Shown: positions 1 through 8,021 of the stretch, in pieces
Position numbering within the stretch: the first letter of the stretch is position 1
Layout: each line of letters starts with the position of its first letter
Assembly: GCA_910587095.1 (NCBI GenBank)
Contig: CAJUMJ010000034.1
Span: forward strand, 14,270 to 78,269
Length of the DNA: 64,000 nucleotides
Direction: 5' to 3'
DNA from: an uncultured Lachnospiraceae bacterium
GTDB taxonomy: Bacteria; Bacillota; Clostridia; Lachnospirales; Lachnospiraceae
Position numbers and translations under genes: made by a program
The notes under the pieces: generated by a model
Databases searched by the model: none
Seen by the model: the letters and a program-made list of their open reading frames with translations, nothing else
What the model was told of the DNA's origin: nothing

Positions 1-985
1 TGCGGAAAGCCGGATCCCAGCCAAGCACCACCTTACCCTTGATGGGCGGCTGTAACAAAAGCTGCTCCAGATTTTTTCCGAAAACGGAAATAGCGCCGTC
101 CTCCGCCTTCTCGGTGAGGTCGTTTCTGATCTCCCGCTCGATGGCCGGAGCGATCAACCTGTCATAACTGTCAGCTATCACTTCCTCCAACACCGGAGAT
201 GTGACAGGGTTGTCATTTTTAATAGTCTTCGTCCGAAGGAACCGTAAAATCTGCTCCTCGGGAGCCTCCACCTTCACCGTAAGAAACTTCTCCTTCTCCC
301 CTCTGTTGATGGCAAGCACCCGGTGTCCGGCCACTTTATTCACCGGCTCCTCATACTGGTAGTACATCTCGTAGACGCTCTCGGCTTTCTCGTCCTTTGC
401 CGCGCTCACGAGCTTCCCTTCCCGCATGGTGGCATCCCGGATATAGATGCGGTAATCCGCCTCGTCGGAAATCTGCTCGGCGATGATGTCCTTCGCTCCC
501 TGCAAAGCCTCCGCTGCCGTCTTCACGGACTTCGCCTCGTCCTCATCCTCGTGAATGTACTTCGCCGCTTCCTCTTCAATAGGGGCGGTCGTCTCCTGCG
601 CCAGAATGAACGCCGCAAGCGGCTCTAATCCCTTCTCCTTCGCCACGCCCGCACGGGTCTTCCTCTTCGGCCGGTAAGGACGATACAAATCCTCCACCAG
701 CACCATAGTCTGCGCCGCCTCAATGCGTTCCCGAAGCTCGTCGGTCAGCTTCCCCTGCTCCTCGATACTGCTAAGAACCTGCTGCTTCTTTTCCTCCAAA
801 TTGCGCAGATAAACGAGACGCTCATTCAAATCGCGCAAAATCTCGTCGTTTAGAGAGCCTGTCTTCTCCTTTCTGTATCTGGCGATAAAGGGAATCGTAT
901 TCCCCTCGTCGATGAGAGAGACTGCCGCCTCCACCTGCCATTTCTCTACCTGCAATTCCTCTTTCAGTTGTAAAATAATATCCAT
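1..985 (-). CDS. tex: Tex, S1-domain RNA-binding transcriptional accessory protein (partial, C-terminus off the window)
   Basis: Only the first ~328 residues are in the window; the gene runs off the left edge. Tex is a cytoplasmic nucleic-acid-binding protein linked to transcription processes. The conserved N-terminal helical region is clear: IPFIARYRKE at residues 31-40 and DLYRPYRPKRKT at residues 99-110, both hallmarks of the family. Members are usually ~720 residues, so the YqgF-like core, HhH and C-terminal S1 domains would lie outside. The start ATG at 985 follows a GGAG-like site. The gene diverges from the gene at 1191, with about 205 bases between them holding a TATAAT box and an inverted repeat. 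Confidence 0.93.
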   Translation of the reverse strand, partial: MDIILQLKEELQVEKWQVEAAVSLIDEGNTIPFIARYRKEKTGSLNDEILRDLNERLVYLRNLEEKKQQVLSSIEEQGKLTDELRERIEAAQTMVLVEDLYRPYRPKRKTRAGVAKEKGLEPLAAFILAQETTAPIEEEAAKYIHEDEDEAKSVKTAAEALQGAKDIIAEQISDEADYRIYIRDATMREGKLVSAAKDEKAESVYEMYYQYEEPVNKVAGHRVLAINRGEKEKFLTVKVEAPEEQILRFLRTKTIKNDNPVTSPVLEEVIADSYDRLIAPAIEREIRNDLTEKAEDGAISVFGKNLEQLLLQPPIKGKVVLGWDPAFR

Positions 986-1022
986 CGCTTTATCTTAACT
1001 CCATCTTCACTACTTTATCGTG

Positions 1023-1046
1023 TTAAAGTATTCGTGTATACTTTAA
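1023..1046. repeat. Inverted repeat in the tex 5' leader (possible operator)
   Basis: Perfect 9-bp arms TTAAAGTAT and ATACTTTAA separated by 6 bases. On the minus strand it lies between a TATAAT box (1065-1060) and the tex start, so it would sit in the transcribed leader or just downstream of the start point. It could be a repressor site or a short hairpin; no known regulator motif was recognised. Confidence 0.4.
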
Positions 1047-1059
1047 GCCCGACTTTTAT

Positions 1060-1065
1060 ATTATA
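1060..1065 (-). promoter_or_regulatory. Candidate -10 box for tex
   Basis: A consensus TATAAT reads on the minus strand about 75 bases before the tex start. The hexamer 17 bases upstream (TGGCGA) matches the -35 consensus at only half its positions, so this is a tentative promoter. Confidence 0.35.
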
Positions 1066-1190
1066 CAGGATAAATACAAAATTCGCCACAGGAAATACTT
1101 AGATTTATGAAGAATCTGGTTTTTTTATAAAAAATATGATACACTGCTAATATCTATATATTTCCATTTCGGAAGAAACGAGGCAATTTT

Positions 1191-1661
1191 ATGGATTATC
1201 AACCAAACAATACGCAGGGCGGTCCCGGAGGAGATTACAATCCCTATCACAATCCCTACAATCCTTACGGCGCACCTTTGCAGCCCACACCCGTTAAACC
1301 CAGGGGAGAAGGCATGGCGACCGCTTCGATGGTTCTCGGTATCATCACGTTGGTCAGCCTTTTGCTTTTGCGCCTGTCCATGCCTTTTATGCTGGGCGGC
1401 GTCGGCATTATTCTTGCCATCCTCTCCAAAGGCGGCTCGAGGAAGATGCTCGGCAAAGCCAAAGCCGGTATGATTTGCTGTATTACCGCGATGGTGCTCG
1501 ATATAGCCCTGTGCATATCCGCCGTCTGGCTGGTGTTCGCGCTTCCAAGCGTTGCGCCTGAACTGATGGAGGAGGTCAATAAGGTATGTGAAGAGCAGTA
1601 CGGCGTTTCCTACGACGAAATGCTGGAAGAAATTTACGATATGATGGACGATTTCAACTAA
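1191..1661 (+). CDS. Small DUF4190-like membrane protein
   Basis: A 156-residue protein with a cytosolic-looking Asn/Pro/Tyr/Gly-rich N-terminus (residues 1-38, repeated NPY elements). Two hydrophobic hairpin segments follow, at about 42-78 and 92-118, separated by a basic GGSRKMLGKAKAG loop, and the tail is acidic. This is the layout of DUF4190-type small membrane proteins, whose function is unknown. A GAGG site precedes the ATG. It is the first of three plus-strand genes; the spacing of 28 bases to the next suggests co-transcription. The assignment rests on architecture rather than on a diagnostic motif. Confidence 0.7.
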   Translation: MDYQPNNTQGGPGGDYNPYHNPYNPYGAPLQPTPVKPRGEGMATASMVLGIITLVSLLLLRLSMPFMLGGVGIILAILSKGGSRKMLGKAKAGMICCITAMVLDIALCISAVWLVFALPSVAPELMEEVNKVCEEQYGVSYDEMLEEIYDMMDDFN

Positions 1662-1698
1662 ATTCATATAATTCAGTACGAAAGGCAAGGTGACAGCT

Positions 1699-2313
1699 AT
1701 GATAATTTCTCCGATTATGGGATCTTACGCTTACAACCCTTATGCGTCTTACGTCAGTCCCGTAAATCCTGCAGGGGCTTTGGCCCGTGGACAAAGCGCC
1801 GCGGCATCCGACGTTCCCGGAAAAGAATCTCCTGCAGAGGAAGCGGCTTCCTCCGGTATGGCGGGCGCTCCAAATATTCCCGGGAATCCTCGCGCCATTA
1901 TCCGCAATCCCGGTGAATCCACCGAAAAACAGGCCGGGAAAAAATCTTCTCCCGCCGAGTGCGAGACATGTAAAAACCGCAAATACCAGGACGGCTCCGA
2001 CGAGGGCGACGTCTCTTTTAAGGCTGCCGCGCACATCGATCCCAAAGCCGCGGCTTCCCGGGTCAGGGGTCACGAGCAGGAGCATGTAAACAACGCCTAC
2101 CAGAAAGCCGCCAAAAGTAACGGCAAGGTGGTTTCCTGCAATGTGTCCATCCACACGGATATCTGCCCGGAATGCGGACGCACCTTCGTATCGGGAGGCA
2201 CCACAGCCACACAGATCAGATACTTTAACGAGGAAAATCCTTACCAAAAAAATATGAAATCCTCCGATGCGGCAAATAAATACCGTGGAATGAATTTTGA
2301 TGAGGCGGTCTGA
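1699..2313 (+). CDS. SprA-related putative metalloprotease
   Basis: About 204 residues. The C-terminal half has a zincin-type motif HEQEH (residues ~125-129, in RGHEQEHVNNAY), which fits HExxH, and two Cys pairs, CETC (~88) and CPEC (~156), that may bind metal. This combination matches the SprA-related putative metalloprotease family; substrates are unknown. The first ~85 residues are low-complexity (Pro/Ala/Ser-rich) and start with a YNPYASYVSP stretch. The ATG at 1699 is preferred because AAGGTG sits 6 bases upstream; a GTG at 1690 in the same frame lies inside that binding site. No signal peptide is evident. Confidence 0.72.
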   Translation: MIISPIMGSYAYNPYASYVSPVNPAGALARGQSAAASDVPGKESPAEEAASSGMAGAPNIPGNPRAIIRNPGESTEKQAGKKSSPAECETCKNRKYQDGSDEGDVSFKAAAHIDPKAAASRVRGHEQEHVNNAYQKAAKSNGKVVSCNVSIHTDICPECGRTFVSGGTTATQIRYFNEENPYQKNMKSSDAANKYRGMNFDEAV

Positions 2314-2360
2314 TCTTTGATCGCTGGAAAATCTGAAAGAAAGGTTGACATAATACTATT

Positions 2361-3107
2361 ATGAATCAATTTAAATCTTCTGCGGAGCTGAAGGCTTCCG
2401 CAAGGGAGCACCTACTCGGACATTATGGTACAGCTATCGGCGCTTATGTCATCGTTGCCTGCCTTATGGGTGTAGTCACGGTCGCCGTGAGTCTGATCGT
2501 AGACATACGCACAGTGATCGGTACTATCATCTACTATGCCATCATGTTTTTGGTATCCGTGCTGATGGGGCTGTTCACTTCCGGCTCCTGTTATCTTTAC
2601 CTGAAAATCATCTGCGGACGCCCGGTTTCGGTTGGAGATCTGTTTTACGGTTTCCAGCTTTGTCCCGACAAGGCCATCGTGATTCAGGCATGGATTACGC
2701 TCATCACCTATGTAGTCAACCTGCCGGAGATTATCCTGACCTACAAATTCACCAGATACGCTGCAAGCTATCAGACCGACAAAATGCTGTCGCTTATGCT
2801 GCCCTACGCGCTCTCTCTGATCCTGTCGGGAGTCGTCTCTGTCATGCTCGACCTGTTCTACGCGCAGACCTTTTATCTTCTTCACGACTTTCCGCAGTAC
2901 TCGGCCGTGGAGCTGTTAAAAAAGAGCCGGCGCCTCATGGTTCACCATAAGGGCAGACTTTTTTATCTCTATGTCAGTTTTCTCCCTCTCATACTGCTTG
3001 GTATTCTTTCTTTCGGCCTCGCGCTGTTATGGATACTTCCCTATATGGCCGCCACGGAGGCGGAGTTCTTTCTGGATCTGATCAGGAATAAAACGGAGGC
3101 TGCCTAA
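2361..3107 (+). CDS. DUF975 family integral membrane protein
   Basis: A 248-residue polytopic membrane protein with about five or six hydrophobic segments. It has the DUF975 signature: an N-terminal ELKASAREHLLGHYGTAIGA stretch, a central YLKIICGR...VGDLFYGF element and a C-terminal EFF segment. The function of DUF975 proteins is unknown. An AAAGG site precedes the ATG. The stop codon lies inside the left arm of a strong terminator hairpin, so the gene ends the plus-strand transcription unit. Confidence 0.82.
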   Translation: MNQFKSSAELKASAREHLLGHYGTAIGAYVIVACLMGVVTVAVSLIVDIRTVIGTIIYYAIMFLVSVLMGLFTSGSCYLYLKIICGRPVSVGDLFYGFQLCPDKAIVIQAWITLITYVVNLPEIILTYKFTRYAASYQTDKMLSLMLPYALSLILSGVVSVMLDLFYAQTFYLLHDFPQYSAVELLKKSRRLMVHHKGRLFYLYVSFLPLILLGILSFGLALLWILPYMAATEAEFFLDLIRNKTEAA

Positions 3108-3124
3108 ACCGCAGCCTCCGTTTT
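3090..3124. terminator. Bidirectional intrinsic terminator between convergent genes
   Basis: Perfect inverted repeat AAAACGGAGGCTGC / GCAGCCTCCGTTTT (14-bp arms, 7-base loop). It gives a GC-rich stem followed by a U-run on either strand. It overlaps the stop codon of the DUF975 gene (plus) and follows the end of the FkbM methyltransferase gene (minus). Confidence 0.9.
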
Positions 3125-3151
3125 CTCAGTCATATCTTTTTTGCACAATTG

Positions 3152-4033
3152 CTATGCATTCTTCCATGCCCGCAGCACACCCTTCCTCAAATAGGGCGCT
3201 TTCTCCGAAAACAGCGGAACCCACATATAACCGTCAGAAAATTCTGTCTGATAACCGCGCTCCTCAAAAAAGCGCTGGAGTTTTTCTTCATCTCCCTCCT
3301 GGTGATAGGTACACACCGCGAATCTGACATTGTCTCTCTGCAGCAGGCGTTCCGCCCCACGCAGAACATTCATTTCGTTGCCTTCCACATCCATTTTGAC
3401 CATGATGCCTTTTGCTTCCATATCATCCTTCAATAACTCATCCAGAGATATGTTCTCTGCGTCACAATGGTCCGCCGCAAACTTATAAATGATATTTGTT
3501 TTCTCCTTATACGGCGAAAAGGTTTTTTCCAACGGTCCTTTCCAGCTCTCTTCATTTCCCTCTATCAAATACGCCTTTTTTACTTTATCGATAGAATCCA
3601 GTGAAATCATTCCCTCTGCGGCACCCACATCGACAAAAATCTCACCTTCCTCTACATGAAACGAATCCGTAAAATATCTATGTGGACTTCGTTTATCTTG
3701 TTCTACAATAATACCCACAAACGGACGGAACTTACACCATATCTTTTTCCCTTTATAATACATATATGTCTCATCCTGTCCATTCCAAAATATCGGATAT
3801 TTTAACAAGAAAGGTCTTTTCCCCCATATATTCCCCTCATAGGGATAAAATGTTGAACCGTTCTCCCGCAAATACGCAATCGAAGAAGAGTAATCAGATT
3901 TAACGCTTCCCTCTTCCGCAAATGCCAGCGTTTCTTTCAGCCTGTCATCCCATATCTTTCCAACCTCGCTAAAATACTGCCACAAATATTTACGGGCAAG
4001 GATATTGCGCCACACAAATTTTATCGGATTCAT
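3152..4033 (-). CDS. FkbM family methyltransferase
   Basis: About 293 residues. The FkbM (Methyltransf_21) core occupies the C-terminal half: the SAM-binding strand IFVDVGAAEGMISL (~145-158), the acidic strand YLIEGN, the MVKMDVEGNEMNVLRGAE element (~220-237) and a terminal AVCTYHQ. The product probably O-methylates a sugar or small molecule. The start is ATG 4033, preceded by GAGGAGGAG; an upstream in-frame ATG at 4090 lacks a binding site and would cover the promoter. It appears monocistronic, bounded by its own promoter and a terminator, and is outside the main glycan locus. Confidence 0.85.
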   Translation of the reverse strand: MNPIKFVWRNILARKYLWQYFSEVGKIWDDRLKETLAFAEEGSVKSDYSSSIAYLRENGSTFYPYEGNIWGKRPFLLKYPIFWNGQDETYMYYKGKKIWCKFRPFVGIIVEQDKRSPHRYFTDSFHVEEGEIFVDVGAAEGMISLDSIDKVKKAYLIEGNEESWKGPLEKTFSPYKEKTNIIYKFAADHCDAENISLDELLKDDMEAKGIMVKMDVEGNEMNVLRGAERLLQRDNVRFAVCTYHQEGDEEKLQRFFEERGYQTEFSDGYMWVPLFSEKAPYLRKGVLRAWKNA

Positions 4034-4059
4034 TTTCTCCTCCTCATTTCCTCGAATAA

Positions 4060-4071
4060 ACTGTATACAGT
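4060..4071. repeat. 12-bp palindrome overlapping the FkbM gene promoter
   Basis: ACTGTATACAGT is a perfect 12-bp palindrome covering part of the -10 box and the expected transcription start of the FkbM gene, so it is a plausible repressor site. No regulator is identified. Confidence 0.35.
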
Positions 4072-4097
4072 ATATCTTGTTTACCCACATTTGTAAA
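4069..4097 (-). promoter_or_regulatory. Promoter of the FkbM methyltransferase gene
   Basis: On the minus strand: TTTACA, 17-base spacer, TATACT, located 35 bases before the ATG at 4033. Both hexamers and the spacing fit a housekeeping sigma-A promoter. Confidence 0.6.
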
Positions 4098-4110
4098 ATA
4101 ATTTGTTATG

Positions 4111-7100
4111 TCAGTCGTAAGCTTCCGTTGTCAAATTTTTCTCGTAATCATGCTTTCCAATGGCGTGATAATACACCAAAATGCAGAAGATCGCCACCAT
4201 CGCGCAACACTTCCTGAACCTGCCGCCTTTCTTCGCCCAGCGGATAAACGCCGCCACAAACACTTCCTTCTCCCGCTCGCTCATGCCGCGCCCCTCTTCC
4301 ATAAAGCAGAGGAGCAGATAAGTCAGCCCGGCAACCATGGCTACCGTGGCATAGACTTCCACCAAAGTAGGATCGCCGGTTTTCGGCTCTCTCCCGTTTG
4401 ACGCCGCCATTTCTGATCCCTGCTCTGCGCCGTCAGACGCCCGGGCATTTTCTGCCGCACTGTTTACGGCCTGCGGCGCCGTTGTCTGTACCACGGCAGT
4501 GGTCCGTATATCCCCTGTGTCACCGTCTCCGCCACCCGGAATCGGATTATCCCCGCCGTCTGACGTATCGCTGCCATCCGGCTTGTCACCGCCATCCGGT
4601 TTATCATCCCCTCCCGGCTTATCATCCCCACCGGGCTTATCGTCTCCTCCCGGCTTATCATCCCCACCGGGCTTATCGTCTCCTCCCGGCGCACCATCGC
4701 CGGATTCAAAAGCCGCATGGATCGTATGGTCTTCCGTCACATTCGTGAAAGTATAATATCCGGCTTTCGCCTGCGCTCTTGCCAGCGTATCCTTTAGCTC
4801 CGCGGTCGCATCCCTGCCGTCCACCGTAACCGTCTTAATCCTGTGCCCCTCATTGGGCGTGATGGTGAAAGTCTGCTCCCCGCCTTTTGTGACAGTTATG
4901 TCACCTATCGGAGAAATGGTTCCTCCTCCTGCGGACGACGCCGTGATATGTAACTGCTCCGCCGTCTTTTCCACCCAGCTTGCAAAGATACCTGTGGTAT
5001 CGGTCACAGCAGCGGCAAAATCATAGGATGTGCTGCCGCCGTCCGTCGTCTTCCACCCGGCGAAATCATAATCCGCTTTGCCCGGATCCGCCGGCTTCAA
5101 CACCTGCCGTCCTCGCAGGACAATCTGCGGCTCCTGCGGGGTTCCGGCTTTATACGCATCCGCGCCATCATAGAAAGTCGCCGTATAGTAATGAACGTCT
5201 TCTTCCCCGTCCGCCCCGTTGACCGTCACATCCACCTGCGTGTCCGTGCCGCTCACACGCACATCCATCCCCGGGTTCCCCGCCCCGGAATAGAGGGAAT
5301 CCGCGGAAATGCCCGTCACATCATAGACGCGGTAGGTCCCATCCGGCACCCGGCTGATGCTGTAAGAGCTGTCTTTCGTCTGTCCCTGCACTTCGAGAAA
5401 ACCGCCGCCACCGCCGCCAAGCAGGGCAAAGGTTCTGCTGTGGCCGCTCCATGGATTTTTGTCTTTCTTTACGTTGATGGTCACAGTGTAAGTATCTACG
5501 GTCACTCCTTCATAGGACCAGCCGTACCATCTGCCATTGTCTGCATCGCCGTCATTTTGCGCGGCCTCTTTGAAGGCGTCAGTATAGGCCTGTCCCCTCA
5601 ATTCATTCTTACTCGTATCATATGTACCAAAAAAATGAATATATCTCTTATTCACCTCATTATTGTCGGGAAATGGTGCAAATGCGTCTCTCCCGACCTG
5701 CGGAAATCGGATGTTCATATCTGATGATACAACAATATAAAGCGCTTTCAATTGGCCACAATCTTTAAACGCCTCCACGCCTATCTTCGATATGTTTTCT
5801 GATATTGTCACACTGGCCAGACTGCTGCAAGAGCTAAACGCGCCATCACCTATACTTGTTACATTTCCCGGTATCTCCACATTGATTAATCCTGTACAAG
5901 AATTAAATGTATAATTTTCTATACGTGTCACACCTTGCGGTATCTCTACGCCGGTTAATTTTTTGCATTTATAAAATGCAGCCTCCCCTATCTGCGTCAC
6001 ATTTTGCGGTATCTCTATGGCGGTTAAGCCCTCGCATCCATAAAAAGCGTTTTTCTTTATATTCGTTACACTTTCCGGTATCGTTACGCGGGTTAATCTT
6101 TTACAGCCCTCAAACACAGCCGTCTCTATACATGTCACACCCTGCGGTATCTCTGCGCTGGTTAAACCGCTCCCTGCAAACGCAGTTTCCTTTATTTCCT
6201 TCGTGCCTGCCGGTATTGTCACGCTGGTCAGACTGCTGCAAAAACTAAACGCGCCATCACCTATACTCGTCACGCTTCCCGGTATCTCTACCCTGGTCAG
6301 ACTGCTGCAATAAAGAAATGCACTATCCCCTATTCCCGTCACGCCTTCCTTTATCGTTACACTCTTTAAATCCGCGTCGCAGGCAAATGCATCCTCCTCC
6401 ATGCTTCTCACGCTTCCCGGTATCGTTATGCTCTCCAAAGCGCAGTACGCAAACGCGTTCTTTCCTATTTCTTTCACGCCTTCCGCTATCGTGGCGCTGG
6501 AAAGGTAGGAGCCGTTAAATGCGTTATTCCCTATACGCTCCACACTTGCCGGTATGGAAACCGTTTTCAGAGAGTCGCTCTTCTCAAATGCGCTTGCCCC
6601 TATTCCTGTCACACGCCAGGTAACTCCATCCTTAACGAATGATTCAGGAATGATTACGTTTGCTGCCCTGTTATCCGGGTCTTCCCCTTTTACTTCGACT
6701 TCGCCATTTCCCGTCACCCTGTACCAAAGATGAGAACCGTCCTCCCATATCGTACCGTCAGCCGCATACGTTTCCATACCCTCATCCTGCGTCAGCGTCG
6801 TCCCCGCTTCCTTAGACAGCGCATTTTGTGAAACAGCTTCTTCCGCGCCGGGATTGTCCTCTTCGTCATCATCTGCGCCGCCTTCTTCTGCGCCGTCATT
6901 GTCTGCACCATCACCGGCTTCCCCTGCGCCGCTATTGTCTGCACCATCACCGGCTTCCCCTGTGCCGCCATTGTCTGCACCGTCACCGGCTTCCCCTGCG
7001 CCGCTATTGTCTGCACCGTCACCGGCTTCCCCTGTGCCGCCATTGTCTGCACCATCACCGGCTTCCCCTGCGCCGCCATTGCCTGCGCCGTCATCTTCGT

Positions 7101-7296
7101 CGTCTTTCGGCGCGTCTTTGTCCGCCACATCAGCGCCACCCATCTGCGTGCCATCCTTATTTTCATCCGGAATGCCCGTTTCCTTGGGAGCAGTCCCCTC
7201 CTTTGCCAGCACGGGCACCCGGCACTGTCCGACCAGCAGAGCCGCCGTCAGCATCACCGCTATCCACCTGTAACCTTTGTTTTTATTCTTTCTCAT
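4111..7296 (-). CDS. Large BspA-like leucine-rich-repeat surface protein with sortase-like C-terminus
   Basis: About 1,061 residues, secreted and wall- or membrane-anchored. Parts in order (numbered from the GTG at 7314): signal peptide (7-37), acidic 11-residue tandem repeats of GEAGDGADN type (~82-142), about 13 BspA-type LRRs of 22-23 residues (IGxxAF...LxxVxIPxxV, ~238-535), an InlB_B/Listeria-Bacteroides-like module (~720-790), a GGDDKP repeat linker, then PKTGD near 977. After PKTGD come one hydrophobic span, a charged loop, a second span and a basic tail, about 90 residues in all, longer than a standard LPXTG tail. Likely role: adhesion or surface display. The start ATG at 7296 follows GGGGA; a GTG at 7314 overlaps the stop of the upstream sortase relic, suggesting former translational coupling. 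Confidence 0.85.
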   Translation of the reverse strand: MRKNKNKGYRWIAVMLTAALLVGQCRVPVLAKEGTAPKETGIPDENKDGTQMGGADVADKDAPKDDEDDGAGNGGAGEAGDGADNGGTGEAGDGADNSGAGEAGDGADNGGTGEAGDGADNSGAGEAGDGADNDGAEEGGADDDEEDNPGAEEAVSQNALSKEAGTTLTQDEGMETYAADGTIWEDGSHLWYRVTGNGEVEVKGEDPDNRAANVIIPESFVKDGVTWRVTGIGASAFEKSDSLKTVSIPASVERIGNNAFNGSYLSSATIAEGVKEIGKNAFAYCALESITIPGSVRSMEEDAFACDADLKSVTIKEGVTGIGDSAFLYCSSLTRVEIPGSVTSIGDGAFSFCSSLTSVTIPAGTKEIKETAFAGSGLTSAEIPQGVTCIETAVFEGCKRLTRVTIPESVTNIKKNAFYGCEGLTAIEIPQNVTQIGEAAFYKCKKLTGVEIPQGVTRIENYTFNSCTGLINVEIPGNVTSIGDGAFSSCSSLASVTISENISKIGVEAFKDCGQLKALYIVVSSDMNIRFPQVGRDAFAPFPDNNEVNKRYIHFFGTYDTSKNELRGQAYTDAFKEAAQNDGDADNGRWYGWSYEGVTVDTYTVTINVKKDKNPWSGHSRTFALLGGGGGGFLEVQGQTKDSSYSISRVPDGTYRVYDVTGISADSLYSGAGNPGMDVRVSGTDTQVDVTVNGADGEEDVHYYTATFYDGADAYKAGTPQEPQIVLRGRQVLKPADPGKADYDFAGWKTTDGGSTSYDFAAAVTDTTGIFASWVEKTAEQLHITASSAGGGTISPIGDITVTKGGEQTFTITPNEGHRIKTVTVDGRDATAELKDTLARAQAKAGYYTFTNVTEDHTIHAAFESGDGAPGGDDKPGGDDKPGGDDKPGGDDKPGGDDKPDGGDKPDGSDTSDGGDNPIPGGGDGDTGDIRTTAVVQTTAPQAVNSAAENARASDGAEQGSEMAASNGREPKTGDPTLVEVYATVAMVAGLTYLLLCFMEEGRGMSEREKEVFVAAFIRWAKKGGRFRKCCAMVAIFCILVYYHAIGKHDYEKNLTTEAYD
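4576..4692 (-). repeat. Tandem 18-nt repeats encoding GGDDKP linker
   Basis: About six imperfect copies of an 18-nt unit encode the Gly/Asp/Lys/Pro hexapeptide in the pre-anchor linker of the LRR protein. Copies alternate in codon usage, giving a visible 36-nt super-period. Such arrays can expand or contract and so change how far the protein reaches from the wall. Confidence 0.75.
6880..7085 (-). repeat. Tandem 33-nt repeats encoding an acidic 11-residue unit
   Basis: Between five and six near-identical 33-nt units encode GEAGDGADNGG(T/A)-type repeats just after the signal peptide of the LRR protein. The units alternate (NGGT and NSGA versions), giving a 66-nt super-period, which suggests growth by duplication of a two-unit block. 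Confidence 0.75.
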
Positions 7297-7313
7297 CCCG
7301 TTTTCCCCGCTCA

Positions 7314-7955
7314 CTACTCTTCTGCTCTTTTAGCTACCACCACAATTCTTCCGTCTTCCTTGTGGTAAGCGCAGGTGGACAGCGTAAGAAATGTATCTCC
7401 AAATTCCGCTGTCACCCCCGTATCATACAGCGCCTTGTCCATTATGTGATCATAAAAGTATGCAAACTCTTCCTCTGTATCTGCCTGATAAAACTGATAA
7501 AACTGATAATACTTAAATCCTGTTTCCTTATCACCATTTGAACTTGGAAAGAAAGACAGACATGCCTGTCTTCTCTCTTATCAAAATCATGGTGCAGATA
7601 AAATCCGTTATCCGCACACTGCATGACCGGATAATCAATCACCGTATCCGGAATGGAAATACAGCCAGTCAAGTCATTATTTTTGGCGCAAAGCGCCGCA
7701 AATCTATCCATGACTGGCTGTATCTGCGTATCTGTATTCCGCTCCTCCACTTCCACCGTATTTTCTGCCGCTTCTGTATCAATTACTTCCGTATCTTCTT
7801 CTGCCTCCTCCGCTTTCACCGTACTGCTCAAATTGTCCATATACTTTTTATGTTGTATCGCCTGCTCATGCTCCCTGAAAAGTCCTGTCAGGCATACGAT
7901 AAAAAGCGCAAAGAACGACTCTTCTAAAATAAGTTAACAGATATCTGCTTTTCAT
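7314..7955 (-). pseudogene. Class B sortase pseudogene
   Basis: Pieces of a sortase B lie in different frames. An ATG at 7955 with an AAGGA site opens MKSRYLLTYFRRVVL and then loses frame; the membrane segment ALFIVCLTGLF and the region up to GCISIPDTVIDYPVMQ...FYLHHDFDK continue in a second frame (7923-7540). The part that should carry the catalytic His (GHN motif, roughly 70 residues) is missing. The C-terminal piece with the catalytic Cys (TLSTCAYHK) and Arg (GRIVVVAKR) lies in another frame (about 7500-7314). At least two lesions make the enzyme inactive as encoded. The family transpeptidates surface proteins to the wall; the adjacent LRR protein with PKTGD was probably its substrate. Confidence 0.82.
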
Positions 7956-7973
7956 ATTTTTCCTTATAATATA

Positions 7974-8010
7974 TTCAGTCAGGGCAGACCTATCGCCTGT
8001 CCTGACTGAA
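7974..8010 (-). terminator. Hairpin downstream of prfB, probable terminator
   Basis: Arms TTCAGTCAGGGCAG and CTGTCCTGACTGAA (14 bp, one mismatch or wobble) start 12 bases beyond the prfB stop codon. The sequence after the stem is AT-rich (TATATTATAA) rather than a clean U-run, so it may be a weak terminator or an mRNA-end stabiliser. Confidence 0.55.
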
Positions 8011-8021
8011 CATCCTGCCGC

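Noticed and set aside
1125..2247. Minus-strand frames opposite the DUF4190-like and SprA-like genes
   Set aside because: The plus-strand genes have ribosome binding sites and recognisable motifs; the minus frames have neither.
6828..7541. Plus-strand frame with regular His/Leu/Arg repeats
   Set aside because: The repeats mirror the tandem array of the LRR surface protein on the other strand; no independent signal.
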